This document shows, in pieces, positions 1 to 8,101 of a stretch of 64,000 nt of DNA. Position 1 is the first letter of the stretch; each line of letters opens with the position of its first letter. Origin of the DNA: Epidermidibacterium keratini. GTDB lineage: Bacteria > Actinomycetota > Actinomycetes > Mycobacteriales > Antricoccaceae. The stretch is taken from positions 372,001 to 436,000 of the forward strand of contig NZ_CP047156.1 in the NCBI RefSeq assembly GCF_009834025.1, read 5' to 3'. The position numbers were made by a program, and so were the translations under genes. The notes beneath the pieces were generated by a model that ran no database searches, was not told the DNA's origin, and saw only the letters and a list, made by a program, of their open reading frames with translations.

Positions 1-115
1 GCGTGCGGTCCTGGTGCGCCGTGGTGTCCGGTCCCCTCCCGGCGTCGACCTGGCACCGGGGAAGGGGCGCCAGGGCGATCGACGGGCGGAGGCCGCACCT
101 CACGGTGCGCGCCTG
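1..115. other. Left edge, downstream of mraZ; rsmH start not resolved
   Basis: This is the DNA just after the mraZ stop codon. In most bacteria rsmH (mraW) follows mraZ, so its start should lie here or just outside the window. On the minus strand at least one frame stays open to the edge, but I see no recognisable RsmH N-terminal motif and several GTG starts are possible, so no gene is called. A small hairpin sits at 94-109 (CGCACC, four-base loop, GGTGCG). Confidence 0.4.
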
Positions 116-544
116 CTACTCCGGCAGATCGAACTCGTCGGAGAAGTCGACGTAGTGCTGTTCTTGTTCGGAGGCGAACCGGCGCCAGGCTTCGGCGTCC
201 CAGATCTCCACCTTGTCGTTCACCCCGATGACCGCGCAGTCGCGACTGAGGCCGGCGTACTCGCGCAGCGCCGCCTTGATCACGATGCGTCCCTGCTTGT
301 CGGCGCTCTGGTCATCAGCGCCGCCGAACAGGGTCCGGGCATAGTTGCGAACCTTGCTGTTTGTGGACTGTGCCTTGCCGAGCTGAGCGGCGATGCGCTC
401 GAACTCGGCCCGGGGGTACACGTACAAGCACCTGTCCTGGCCCTTGGCGATGACCATTCCGTCGCGGAGCTTGTCGCGGAACTTCGCAGGCAGCGCGAGA
501 CGGCCCTTGTCGTCCATGCGCGGGTAAAAGTCGCCGAAGAACAT
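116..544 (-). CDS. mraZ: Transcriptional regulator MraZ
   Basis: MraZ is the DNA-binding regulator at the head of the division and cell wall (dcw) cluster and represses its own operon. The 142-residue product matches the usual length (about 143) and carries two AbrB-like half-repeats: the first contains RMDDKGRLALPAKFRD near residues 9-24 and the second DKQGRIVI near residue 80. The frame is open further upstream, but the ATG at 544 is chosen because GGAAGGAG lies just upstream and the family begins MF-G. The operator of GTGGGG repeats at 560-598 lies directly upstream. The dcw genes would continue to the left, outside the window. Confidence 0.95.
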   Translation of the reverse strand: MFFGDFYPRMDDKGRLALPAKFRDKLRDGMVIAKGQDRCLYVYPRAEFERIAAQLGKAQSTNSKVRNYARTLFGGADDQSADKQGRIVIKAALREYAGLSRDCAVIGVNDKVEIWDAEAWRRFASEQEQHYVDFSDEFDLPE

Positions 545-559
545 CGACGTCTCCTTCCC

Positions 560-598
560 GCCCACCGGTGTGCCCCACTTTACCCCACTTCGCTCCAC
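560..598 (-). promoter_or_regulatory. MraZ box array (autoregulatory operator)
   Basis: Read on the minus strand toward mraZ there are four hexamers: GTGGAG (598-593), GTGGGG (588-583), GTGGGG (578-573) and GTGGGC (565-560). The first three are exactly 10 bp apart. MraZ is known to bind direct TGGGN repeats with this one-turn spacing in front of its own gene, so the assignment follows from motif, spacing and place. The array ends about 15 bp before the start codon, close to the ribosome binding site. Confidence 0.8.
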
Positions 599-730
599 AC
601 TCAACCAGTTTGGCGCGATTTTTGGCTCGAATTGAGTGTAGGACCCGACGTACGCCGTCCAGCGCCCTTCTTCTCTCCCACCTCAAATAATGGACTTCAC
701 CAGCAAATTTAACGAACATGCTGGCGCCGA

Positions 731-766
731 TGGGGTGAAGTGGGGGAAGCGGGGGTAAAGGTGGGG
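731..766 (+). promoter_or_regulatory. Second MraZ-box-like array, opposite orientation
   Basis: On the plus strand TGGGG occurs at 731 and 741, GGGGG at 751 and TGGGG at 762, so the spacing is 10, 10 and 11 bp. This is the same unit and helical phasing as the mraZ operator but points away from mraZ. No gene starts directly behind it; moxR begins 285 bp downstream. That MraZ binds here is an inference from motif likeness. Confidence 0.5.
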
Positions 767-791
767 AGCCGTCCCTGACCTCGGCCCAGAT

Positions 792-840
792 CGGCGCGTC
801 CCGGCCGTCTCGGCGCGTCTCGGCGCGTCTCGGCGGGCGA
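792..840. repeat. 10-bp direct repeats, CGGCGCGTCT
   Basis: CGGCGCGTCT is repeated exactly at 811 and 821, with degenerate copies on both sides (CGGCGCGTCC at 792, CGGCCGTCT at 802, CGGCGGGCGA at 831). The period of about 10 bp matches the TGGGG array 30 bp upstream. Function is unknown. Confidence 0.6.
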
Positions 841-859
841 GTTATCCACAGCCGTTCTT

Positions 860-918
860 ACCTGCGGTGCCTTTCACCCCGCTATCGCGCCCAGAGCGGG
901 GCGAAAGGCACCGCAGGT
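860..918. repeat. Long intergenic hairpin A
   Basis: The arms 860-875 and 903-918 are perfectly complementary over 16 bp (outer end ACCTGCGG). One A/C mismatch is followed by six more pairs (877-882 with 896-901), leaving a 13-base loop. The hairpin looks like an intrinsic terminator stem without a clear U tract, but no recognised gene ends here. It shares its ACCTGCGG edge with the hairpin at 26239-26297. Confidence 0.75.
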
Positions 919-1050
919 CGTGAGCGGGGTGGCACGCGCGGCGAGTACGACGATTCAGCGTGCGCACAGCGAACTCGTGGTCGGCGCCACCTGCCATAAC
1001 GCGGGCGCTGAACTACGCTCGGAGTCACCCCAGCCAAGGAGTTCGTTTCG

Positions 1051-2064
1051 TTGAGCGAGCCATCACCGCGCGCCGGCGCGATGCATGCCGTACCCAACCC
1101 AGCCCAGGCGCCTGGCGCGTCATGGTCGGTAGCCGACGTCCAGGCGCGGGCCACCGCGATCGGCGACTGCGTCGAGCGGGTGATCGCCGGCAAGCGCGAC
1201 GTCATCGACACGGCCATCACCTGTCTGCTCAGCGACGGTCACCTGCTTATCGAGGACGTGCCCGGAGTCGGCAAGACCAAGCTCGCGCAGGCGATCGCGG
1301 CGGCGATCGATGGTGAGGTACGCCGGATCCAGTTCACCCCGGACCTGCTGCCGAGCGATTTGACCGGCGTTTCTGTCTTCAACCAGCGCACCAGCACCTT
1401 TGAGTTCAGCCCGGGCCCGCTGTTTGGCAACGTTGTCATCGGCGACGAGATCAACCGCGCGTCACCGAAGACCCAGTCGGCGCTGCTGGAGGCGATGGCC
1501 GAGCGTCAGGTCACCGTCGACGGGCAGACGCGCACCCTGCCGCGTCCGTTCATGGTGGTCGCGACCCAGAACCCGATCGAGATGGAAGGCACCTTCGCGC
1601 TGCCCGAAGCCCAGCGCGACCGGTTCATGGCGCAGGTCGAGATGGGCTACCCGGCACCGGAGGCCGAGGCGCTGATGCTCGACCGCCACGCGGCGCTCGA
1701 CCCGCTCGATACCGTCTCGCCGGTCGCCACGGTCGATGACGTGCAGGCGATGATCGACACCGTGCTCGCCGCGCACGTCTCAGGCGCCATCCGCGAGTAC
1801 GTCGTCACGCTCGCCGCTTTTACCCGTGAGCACCGGCAGGTGCGCCTCGGCGCCTCGCCACGCGCGGCCCTGCAGCTGCTGCGAGCGGCGATGGTCTCGG
1901 CCACGCTCGACGGGCGCGCCTACGTCACCCCCGACGACGTACGCCGACTCGCCCCGGTCGTCTGGTCGCACCGGCTACTCGTGGACAGCAGCGACTACCA
2001 GTCGCGGCATATCGCCGGCGAGATCATCGTCGAGGCACTGGCATCGATCCCCCTGCGGCGATGA
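1051..2064 (+). CDS. MoxR-family AAA+ ATPase
   Basis: MoxR proteins are AAA+ ATPases that act as chaperones for folding or metal insertion, usually with partners encoded next door. The 337-residue product has a Walker A motif (EDVPGVGKTKLAQA, near residues 68-81), a Walker B region (VVIGDEINRASPK), sensor 1 (ATQNPIE) and the winged C-terminal MoxR lid with LGASPRA. The start is a TTG with AAGGAG nine bases upstream. The next gene (DUF58) overlaps by four bases, followed by a transglutaminase, giving the familiar MoxR-DUF58-TgpA set. The true client is not known. Confidence 0.9.
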   Translation: MSEPSPRAGAMHAVPNPAQAPGASWSVADVQARATAIGDCVERVIAGKRDVIDTAITCLLSDGHLLIEDVPGVGKTKLAQAIAAAIDGEVRRIQFTPDLLPSDLTGVSVFNQRTSTFEFSPGPLFGNVVIGDEINRASPKTQSALLEAMAERQVTVDGQTRTLPRPFMVVATQNPIEMEGTFALPEAQRDRFMAQVEMGYPAPEAEALMLDRHAALDPLDTVSPVATVDDVQAMIDTVLAAHVSGAIREYVVTLAAFTREHRQVRLGASPRAALQLLRAAMVSATLDGRAYVTPDDVRRLAPVVWSHRLLVDSSDYQSRHIAGEIIVEALASIPLRR

Positions 2065-3236
2065 GCTCGGGTAAGTCGCGGGTCTCCTTCACCACGCGCG
2101 GCTCGAGCCTGATCGCCGCCGGCGTCGCCACCGCAATCGGTGCCGTCGTACTCGGCGAGACCGATCTGCTGCGCATCGCCGTCGCGCTGATCGTGCTGTG
2201 CGGGTTGTGTTGGGTCTATCTGAAGCTCAGCGGGCTGCGGGTGCACACCCGGCATGTCGCCGTGCCGGACGAGGCGCCGATCGGCACCCCGGTCGGTGTG
2301 CAGGTCGCGCTTCGCATCGAGCATCGGCTGCTGATGGTCGATCTCGTAGCCGAGGACGCGACCACAGGCGGACTCACCGACGCTCCGCGGCTGGGCGTTG
2401 ACCCGTCAGCGGCGACGAAGGGTATGACGCTGCGTTACTCCACGGCCGCCCACCACCGTGGGATGCATCTGGCCGGCGGCACCACCGCGACGATGCAGGA
2501 CCCGTTCGGGATCGCCGAGATCCGGGTGCGCACCACCGACCAGGTGGCCATCCTCGGGCTGCCGCACACCGTCCGGGTCGATCGCGGCTGGTTGCGCTCG
2601 TTGTCCGCGCAGGACGGTCTCGCGCGGGCCGGCAATATCACCGCGCTGTCCGAGCCGGACGTCGACGTGCGTGAGCACCGGGCCGAGGACGGGCTGCGTC
2701 GCGTGCACTGGCGCACCTCCGCGCGCATCGGGCGGCTCATGGTCCGCCCCGACGAGCCGGTCGAGGACCGCGCTGACGTGATTACCCTCGACACCCGCAG
2801 CAAATCGCACTTCGGGCACAGCTTCGAGACGCTCGTCGAGCTGGCCGCCTCGTTGGCCCGCGCGGTCACCGACTCCGGCGGCACCGTCGAGCTGCGCACC
2901 TGGGACGGTGCCCGGATCGGTGAGCGGGCATTCACCGACAGTGCCCCGCTGTTGCGCGCGCTGGCCATGCTGGAGCCCGACGCACGCGGCGAGTACGTCG
3001 CAACGCCGACCCCGCCGACCGTCCTGATCACCACCGAGTCGGCCAACCTGCGCGGTCTGCCGCGCGCCCGAACCGGCCACCGACCCCTGGCGATCGTGCT
3101 GACGCACCGCGACGAAAGCTCCAAGGGACTGCACGAGCACGAACACGAGCTGCGCGAGCACGGCATCGGCTGCGTGCACCACTCAGCACGCGAGCCCGCA
3201 GCCCGGCTATTCGCCCATCCGCCGGTGCTGTCATGA
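2061..3236 (+). CDS. DUF58 domain protein
   Basis: The 391-residue protein has two membrane segments near its N terminus (residues about 15-60) and then a soluble region with the DUF58 signature around DVREHRAEDGLRRVHWRTSAR (split as DVREHRAEDG and LRRVHWRTSA), followed by a von Willebrand-A-like fold. DUF58 proteins almost always travel with MoxR ATPases and are thought to be their membrane-bound partners. The ATG overlaps the moxR stop (ATGA), and the next gene overlaps this one in the same way, so the three genes should be translationally coupled. Confidence 0.88.
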   Translation: MSSGKSRVSFTTRGSSLIAAGVATAIGAVVLGETDLLRIAVALIVLCGLCWVYLKLSGLRVHTRHVAVPDEAPIGTPVGVQVALRIEHRLLMVDLVAEDATTGGLTDAPRLGVDPSAATKGMTLRYSTAAHHRGMHLAGGTTATMQDPFGIAEIRVRTTDQVAILGLPHTVRVDRGWLRSLSAQDGLARAGNITALSEPDVDVREHRAEDGLRRVHWRTSARIGRLMVRPDEPVEDRADVITLDTRSKSHFGHSFETLVELAASLARAVTDSGGTVELRTWDGARIGERAFTDSAPLLRALAMLEPDARGEYVATPTPPTVLITTESANLRGLPRARTGHRPLAIVLTHRDESSKGLHEHEHELREHGIGCVHHSAREPAARLFAHPPVLS

Positions 3237-5410
3237 ACCGCGTCGTCCTGCCGATCATCGGCGGCCTCACCACGCTGGCCACTCTGGGCACCATCTCACC
3301 GGTCTTCTCCTCAGCCAGCTGGCTGGTCGGACCGGCCGTCGCCGTCGCGGTCGTCGTACTCGTCGGCATCGGTCTGCGCGGCTCGCGCATCGCCGGGCCG
3401 TACGTCACGTTGCTGCAGCTGCTGCTCGGGTTGGTCGCGATCCTGGCCTTCTTCGTGCCCTCGAGCATGCTGCTCTATCTCATCCCCACACCCGCCGCGC
3501 TGGGCGAGCTGATAGGTCTGATCGGCGACGGCGCCGCGACTGCCCGGGGGCAGCGGGCACCGATCGCCCCGAACCCGGGTACGTCGTCACTGCTGGCACT
3601 GCTCGCCGTTCCCGTCTCGGTGATCGTCGATGACTTCGTGGCCTCCCGTCGTCCCGCGCTCGTCGGCATCCCGCTGCTGAGCGTCTTTGCGATCTGCGCC
3701 GCCATCGTGCGCCAACCGATCCCCCTATGGCTGGCGATGCTGCCGCTGGTGGGCTATGCGCTGCTGTTGCTGCTCGACCAGCTCACGCACAACCGTTTCG
3801 CCCGCGACGTCCGCCGCACCGGGCCGGGCATCGCGGTCGCGGCAGTCGTCACCGTCATTGCGATCGCGGTCGGCGGGACCGTCGCGGTCGCGGCCCGCCT
3901 GACCGACGGCGGGCTGCTCGCCACCGGTTCCGGGCACGAGCGGACCACCAACGAGATGGTCGCGCGCACGACCGATCTCGCCGGACAGCTCAGCCGCGAC
4001 GAGCCGCTCGACCTCTTCCGGGTGAGCACCGACGACCCGAACCCGTTTTACCTGCGCGCCGTCGTGCTGGACACCTGGGGCGAGGAAGGCTGGTCGTTTG
4101 CCACGCCGCGCGACTCCGGCGTCAGCATCGACGCGCTCCCGGACTCCGCTGCGCCGGCGGCCGTCGCGCTGTCCACCGCCACCATCGAGGTGCAGAACTA
4201 CGGCGACCTGTTTGTCCCGACGTACTTCTTGCCGCGCAACGTCAACATCGACGGCAGCTATGCCTATGACGTGTCGATGCAGGTGCTGTTTGGCCCAGAG
4301 AAGGGCCAACTGCAGGAGCAGTCCTACCAAGTGCAGAGCGCGGCGCCGCGTCCCACGGAACCGGAGCTTGCCGCGGCGCCCTTCGGCCTGGCGCCGGGGA
4401 TCGTGCTGTCACGCGACCTTGCCCAGCCCGCCGATGTCGACCCGTCAGTGATTGAGCTGACGCAGCAGGTGACCGCCGGCGCGAGCAGCCCGTGGGAGGT
4501 CGCGGTCGCCCTCGATGCGTTCTTCAGCGATCCGAACGGCGGCTGGACCTACTCGCTGCAGGTTCCCGACCCGGGCGATCTCGACCCGCTGGCCAGCTTC
4601 TTGCAGCGGCGGATCGGCTACTGCGAGCAGTACTCCTCGGCCATGGCCTCGATGTTCCGCTTGGCCGGCGTCCCGGCCCGGATCGCGGTGGGCTACACCA
4701 ACGGCGAGCAGCAGGAAGACGGCAGCTACCAGATCACCACCAACGACGCGCACTCGTGGGTCGAGGCCTACTTCGACGGGGTCGGGTGGGTTCCGTTTGA
4801 CCCCACCCCGATCGGGACGCGCGCCGTACCCCTGCCCTACGTGCCCAGCGACCAGCAGAACCCGGGCTCGGAGGCCGAACAGTCGACCGCTCCGCCCACC
4901 ACGACCGCGCCCGAACTGCCGCCGGAGGAGCAGGCGCCACCGCCGGATCAGCAGGCCCAGTCCGAGTCCGGCTCGCAGAGCTCCGGCGTACTCGCCCTCG
5001 CCCGGTGGATGCTCATCGCCCTGGCCGTGCTCGCGGTCCTGCTGGCCCCCGCGGCCTGGCGTTTTGCGCGGCTCCGCTCGCGCGTCTCGCTCGCCGCGGC
5101 CGGCGGCGCCGACGGGGCGCATGCTGCGTGGGACGAGCTGCGCGACTACACCCGCGACCTCGGCGTACCTGACTACACGACCCATTCGGTGCGTGAGCAG
5201 GCCGCGGACTGGCGCGGTCGGTTTGGGATGTCGACCCCGGCGATCGAGCGGCTGGCCACCGATGAGGAGCGGGCGCGGTATGCCGATGGGCCGCAGATCG
5301 AGCCGCTGAGTGAGCCGCTCGGTCAGGCACGTGAGCAGATCGGACAGTCAGTGGGGCCCTGGCGGCGGGTTCAGGCGGCACTGCTGCCCCGCTCGCTGTT
5401 CCGTCGCTGA
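3233..5410 (+). CDS. TgpA-type membrane transglutaminase-like protein
   Basis: The 725-residue protein has a hydrophobic N-terminal half with about six membrane segments (DUF3488-like, residues 1-220), an extracytoplasmic transglutaminase/protease-like domain, a Pro/Gln/Ser-rich linker (about 545-580), one further membrane segment (about 585-605) and a cytosolic tail. The catalytic triad is visible: Cys464 in GYCEQYSSAM, His507 in NDAHSWVEA and Asp523 in VPFDPTP. The family probably cross-links or cleaves cell-envelope proteins; the substrate is unknown. It is last in the MoxR-DUF58 operon and ends convergently with the DUF3040 gene. Confidence 0.88.
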   Translation: MNRVVLPIIGGLTTLATLGTISPVFSSASWLVGPAVAVAVVVLVGIGLRGSRIAGPYVTLLQLLLGLVAILAFFVPSSMLLYLIPTPAALGELIGLIGDGAATARGQRAPIAPNPGTSSLLALLAVPVSVIVDDFVASRRPALVGIPLLSVFAICAAIVRQPIPLWLAMLPLVGYALLLLLDQLTHNRFARDVRRTGPGIAVAAVVTVIAIAVGGTVAVAARLTDGGLLATGSGHERTTNEMVARTTDLAGQLSRDEPLDLFRVSTDDPNPFYLRAVVLDTWGEEGWSFATPRDSGVSIDALPDSAAPAAVALSTATIEVQNYGDLFVPTYFLPRNVNIDGSYAYDVSMQVLFGPEKGQLQEQSYQVQSAAPRPTEPELAAAPFGLAPGIVLSRDLAQPADVDPSVIELTQQVTAGASSPWEVAVALDAFFSDPNGGWTYSLQVPDPGDLDPLASFLQRRIGYCEQYSSAMASMFRLAGVPARIAVGYTNGEQQEDGSYQITTNDAHSWVEAYFDGVGWVPFDPTPIGTRAVPLPYVPSDQQNPGSEAEQSTAPPTTTAPELPPEEQAPPPDQQAQSESGSQSSGVLALARWMLIALAVLAVLLAPAAWRFARLRSRVSLAAAGGADGAHAAWDELRDYTRDLGVPDYTTHSVREQAADWRGRFGMSTPAIERLATDEERARYADGPQIEPLSEPLGQAREQIGQSVGPWRRVQAALLPRSLFRR

Positions 5411-5464
5411 CCGCTGCGCTCCCTGACGCCACAGGCGCCGGGATGAGGGTCGCGCGAGTTGCCG

Positions 5465-5842
5465 CTATTCCTCGAAGCGGCGGCGCATCCGGTCTTCGAT
5501 GCGGTCCTTCATCGTCGACTTGTCCGGTGCGGCGTTCTTATCGGCGGCCGGCGCACTGCCGCCGCGCAGCTTGGCCCCGGACTGCACCGCTCGTACGCCG
5601 AGGGCACCGCCGGCAAACATCACCAGGAAGCCGAAGACGCCGACGAACACGTTTTGCAGCCAGACCCCGCCGACGAGTACGGCGAGACCGAGGATGACGA
5701 GGGCGATGGCGCCCTGAAGGTGGCGCGATGAGGCGCCGCGACGACTCGATTTCTTGACCGCCGCCTTGAACTTGGGGTCCTCGGCGTAGAGCGACTGCTC
5801 GATCTGGTCGAGAATGCGCTGCTCATGTTCGGAGAGTGCCAC
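5465..5842 (-). CDS. DUF3040 small membrane protein
   Basis: This 125-residue protein begins with the family signature LSEHEQRILDQIEQSLY, has basic residues after it, two membrane segments (about residues 42-62 and 67-85) and a charged C-terminal tail. The frame opens earlier, but GTG at 5842 is chosen because GGAGGAG lies six bases upstream and family members start with an ALSEHE sequence. Rv2169c occupies the same place near mraZ in mycobacteria, as I recall. Function is unknown; it is specific to Actinobacteria. Confidence 0.88.
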   Translation of the reverse strand: MALSEHEQRILDQIEQSLYAEDPKFKAAVKKSSRRGASSRHLQGAIALVILGLAVLVGGVWLQNVFVGVFGFLVMFAGGALGVRAVQSGAKLRGGSAPAADKNAAPDKSTMKDRIEDRMRRRFEE

Positions 5843-5951
5843 GGCTTCTCCTCCGGTCACTGTTTTCGGCGTACGGCGCGGCCCGCCGTACTGCTAAGGA
5901 TACGAGCGTTTTCGGGCCTGAGGAAACCCGGATCGGAAAACTTCACCGACA

Positions 5952-7232
5952 TCACCGATGCTCACCGTCGCGGCGAGCTGTCGCGGGGCCCTGTGGCCGC
6001 AGCTGGGACGCCGGCCGGACGCTTTTGGATCCGAATCTCGCGGTGATCTGATCAAGCGCGCGTTCGGCCCCGGCCCAGCGCTCGGCGCGTTCGACATCCT
6101 CGGTGGCCAGGGCCAACTGCTCAGGTTGTGAGCCGGCATCGACGAGCCCATGCGCGCGTACGCCGAGCAGCCGGATCGCCCGGCCCTCGACCGTGTCGCG
6201 CTCGGCCGTGCGCCACATCGCGATCGCCTGCTCCAGCAGCACTCGCGCCACATCGGTGGGCTCGGGCAGCGTGCTGGTGCGGGTGTGGGTCTCGAAGTCG
6301 GCGGTGCGCACCTTGATCGCGACCGACTTGGTGCGCTGGTCGGCGGCGCGCAGCCGGCGCGCGACCTTGTGGCTGAGCGCCACCAGCTCGGACTCGATGG
6401 TGCGGTGGTCGGTCAACGGATGAAAAAACGTCTCCTCCGCCGAGATCGACTTCTCCACACGTTCGGGGGTGACCGAGCGCGGGTCGTGCCCGTCGGCGAG
6501 CGCGCTCAGCTGCGCGGCGCCGGCCCGCCCGAGCGTGCTGACGAGGGTCTGGCGGCGGGCCTGGCGCAGGTCGAGCACGGTGTGGATGCCGATCCCGGCC
6601 AGCTTGGCCGTCGCCTTCGGGCCGACGCCCCACAGCGCGGAGACCGGCAGCGGCGCGAGGAACTCCAGCGTCTCGTCCTTGGGGACGACGAGCATCCCGT
6701 CGGGTTTGCAGCGGGTGCTGGCGATCTTCGCCACGAACAGCCGGCTCGCGACACCGACCGAGCAGGTCAGCTCGAGCTCGCGGACCATCCGCTCGCGGAT
6801 GCCGCGGGCTATATGGGCCGGCGAGCCGATCAGCCGGCCGGCGCCGCGCACGTCCAGGAAGGCCTCGTCCAGCGACAGCGGCTGCACCTTCGGGGTGACG
6901 TCGCGCAGCAGGTCCATCACCTCACGCGAGACCGCGCCGTAGTCACTGCCGTGGCTGACCACGATCGCGCCCGGACACAGCGCCAGGGCACGCGACATCG
7001 GCATGGCGCTGCGTACGCCGTACCGCCGGGCCTCATAGCTGGCCGAGGAAACGACGCCGAATCCTCCGGCCCCGCCGACGATGACCGGCTTGCCGGCCAA
7101 CGAGCGGTCGCGGCGTACCTCGACGCTGACGAAGAAGGCGTCCATGTCGACGTGCAGCAGGTGGCAGCCGGTGTCGTCGGCATCGTGCTGGTCGGTGGGG
7201 CCGATGCGCTCCTGGTCGGCGCTACGGCCCAT
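5952..7232 (-). CDS. dinB: DNA polymerase IV (Y family)
   Basis: DinB is a low-fidelity polymerase for translesion synthesis. The 426-residue protein shows all Y-family landmarks: HVDMDAFFVSVE with the first metal-binding aspartates near residue 30, the steric region YEARRYGVRSAMPM, SLDEAFLDV with the second acidic cluster near residue 120, CSVGVASRLFVAKIAS, the helix-hairpin-helix region (LPVSALWGVGPKA) and a little-finger domain. The C terminus (ARRDGEHR) shows no clear clamp-binding motif. It lies 24 bp downstream of the methyltransferase on the same strand. I saw no LexA box or PafBC motif in front of the pair. Confidence 0.93.
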   Translation of the reverse strand: MGRSADQERIGPTDQHDADDTGCHLLHVDMDAFFVSVEVRRDRSLAGKPVIVGGAGGFGVVSSASYEARRYGVRSAMPMSRALALCPGAIVVSHGSDYGAVSREVMDLLRDVTPKVQPLSLDEAFLDVRGAGRLIGSPAHIARGIRERMVRELELTCSVGVASRLFVAKIASTRCKPDGMLVVPKDETLEFLAPLPVSALWGVGPKATAKLAGIGIHTVLDLRQARRQTLVSTLGRAGAAQLSALADGHDPRSVTPERVEKSISAEETFFHPLTDHRTIESELVALSHKVARRLRAADQRTKSVAIKVRTADFETHTRTSTLPEPTDVARVLLEQAIAMWRTAERDTVEGRAIRLLGVRAHGLVDAGSQPEQLALATEDVERAERWAGAERALDQITARFGSKSVRPASQLRPQGPATARRDGEHR

Positions 7233-7256
7233 CGGAGCTCATCCTGCGGCGGGTGC

Positions 7257-8021
7257 TCATGGCGCGGGGCGGACGATCAGGTGCACGAACGGCGACACGT
7301 CACGCAGCGCCGGCCGGCGGCAGGTGGCCTCGTGCACCGCCTTGATCTCGGCCGTGCTCGCTTCGGCTGGGCTGAGCTCGCTGGCGAGCCCGAGCCCGCG
7401 TGCCGAGTCGATCTGCAGCTCGGCGGCGGCCATCAGGCCCTCGAGCTGCCCGATCTCAAATCGCCGCCCGGACTTGCCCTGAGCGTCGTCGCCGGCCGCG
7501 ATCCGCGCGGCCTCGCCCAGCCGGCCGCTGACGATCCGGCTGAGTACGGCGCCGTCTCGGTTGGCTGCGATGACGCTCATCCAGCCGCCCGGCGCAAGGA
7601 GCGCGGCCGCCGCGCGCAGCGTCGCAAGCGGGTCCTCGACGTACTCCAGCACGCGGTGGCAAAGCACGACGTCATCGCGGCGGCCCGCGAGCGGTCCGTC
7701 GAGCGCATCGAGGTCGGCGACCTGGCCGTGGACCAGGTGGTCGACACCCGCGCTCTGGGCGCGGCGTCGCAGGGTCGCGAGCGCGTCCGGGCTCTGGTCG
7801 AGCACGTCGACGCGGTGCCCGAGGCGCGCGAGCGGTACGGCGTACACCCCGGTGCCACCGCCCAGATCGAGGATGCTCACCGCGTCGCGCCCGCCCAACA
7901 ACGCCGTGAGCGCGGCGATAGCCGCGTCATCAGTCGGCATCGTGGGCATCGCCGGCATCGCGGGCGTGGTGGTCGGTGTCGCCGCTGCCGCCGCGGCGGC
8001 CTGCGGGTCGGTCTGGGCCAT
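7257..8021 (-). CDS. Class I SAM-dependent methyltransferase
   Basis: The 254-residue protein has motif I as ILDLGGGTGVYAVPLA (about residues 49-64), the acidic end of the second strand (VDVLDQSP), a third motif in VADLDALD and an LxxV-type motif in LCHRVLEYVEDP. This marks a methyltransferase of the UbiE/small-molecule type. The N terminus holds a low-complexity Ala/Thr/Pro/Met stretch with short PAMP-like repeats (residues 8-30), which may mean that the true start is a later codon. It is followed by dinB after 24 bp. The substrate cannot be deduced. Confidence 0.8.
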   Translation of the reverse strand: MAQTDPQAAAAAAATPTTTPAMPAMPTMPTDDAAIAALTALLGGRDAVSILDLGGGTGVYAVPLARLGHRVDVLDQSPDALATLRRRAQSAGVDHLVHGQVADLDALDGPLAGRRDDVVLCHRVLEYVEDPLATLRAAAALLAPGGWMSVIAANRDGAVLSRIVSGRLGEAARIAAGDDAQGKSGRRFEIGQLEGLMAAAELQIDSARGLGLASELSPAEASTAEIKAVHEATCRRPALRDVSPFVHLIVRPAP

Positions 8022-8101
8022 GGTCTCTCCTGGTCGCCTGGCGCAAAAGCTAGTTCACTGCCAGTCTCCCACCTCGCCGCCACAAGGTAGCGAGGACGCG
8101 A

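Larger units (their letters stand above)
545..1050. other. 506-bp noncoding region between mraZ and moxR
   Basis: No credible gene is present; the open frames here are shadows. In order it holds the MraZ operator (560-598), an AT-rich stretch with a TACACT -10-like hexamer for mraZ (640-635, minus strand), a second TGGGG array facing the other way (731-766), 10-bp direct repeats (792-840), a perfect DnaA-box sequence TTATCCACA (842-850), a long hairpin (860-918), and about 130 bp leading into moxR. The density of structured signals is unusual for 0.5 kb of this genome. Confidence 0.7.

Noticed and set aside
1-112. Start of rsmH on the minus strand
   Set aside because: Expected by gene order, but none of the possible reading frames shows the RsmH N-terminal sequence before the window ends, so no start can be supported.
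882-1220. 112-codon open frame on the minus strand in the mraZ-moxR gap
   Set aside because: It overlaps hairpin A and the start of moxR and has a shadow-like composition rich in Arg, Pro and Ser.
7950-8060. PafBC-type promoter in front of the methyltransferase-dinB pair
   Set aside because: A CTGGCAGTG sequence is present on the minus strand, but the TAN3T element is not at the needed spacing.
6150-8090. 646-codon open frame on the plus strand
   Set aside because: It lies antisense to dinB and the methyltransferase, both with clear motifs. The frame is a by-product of GC-rich third positions and shows no domain.
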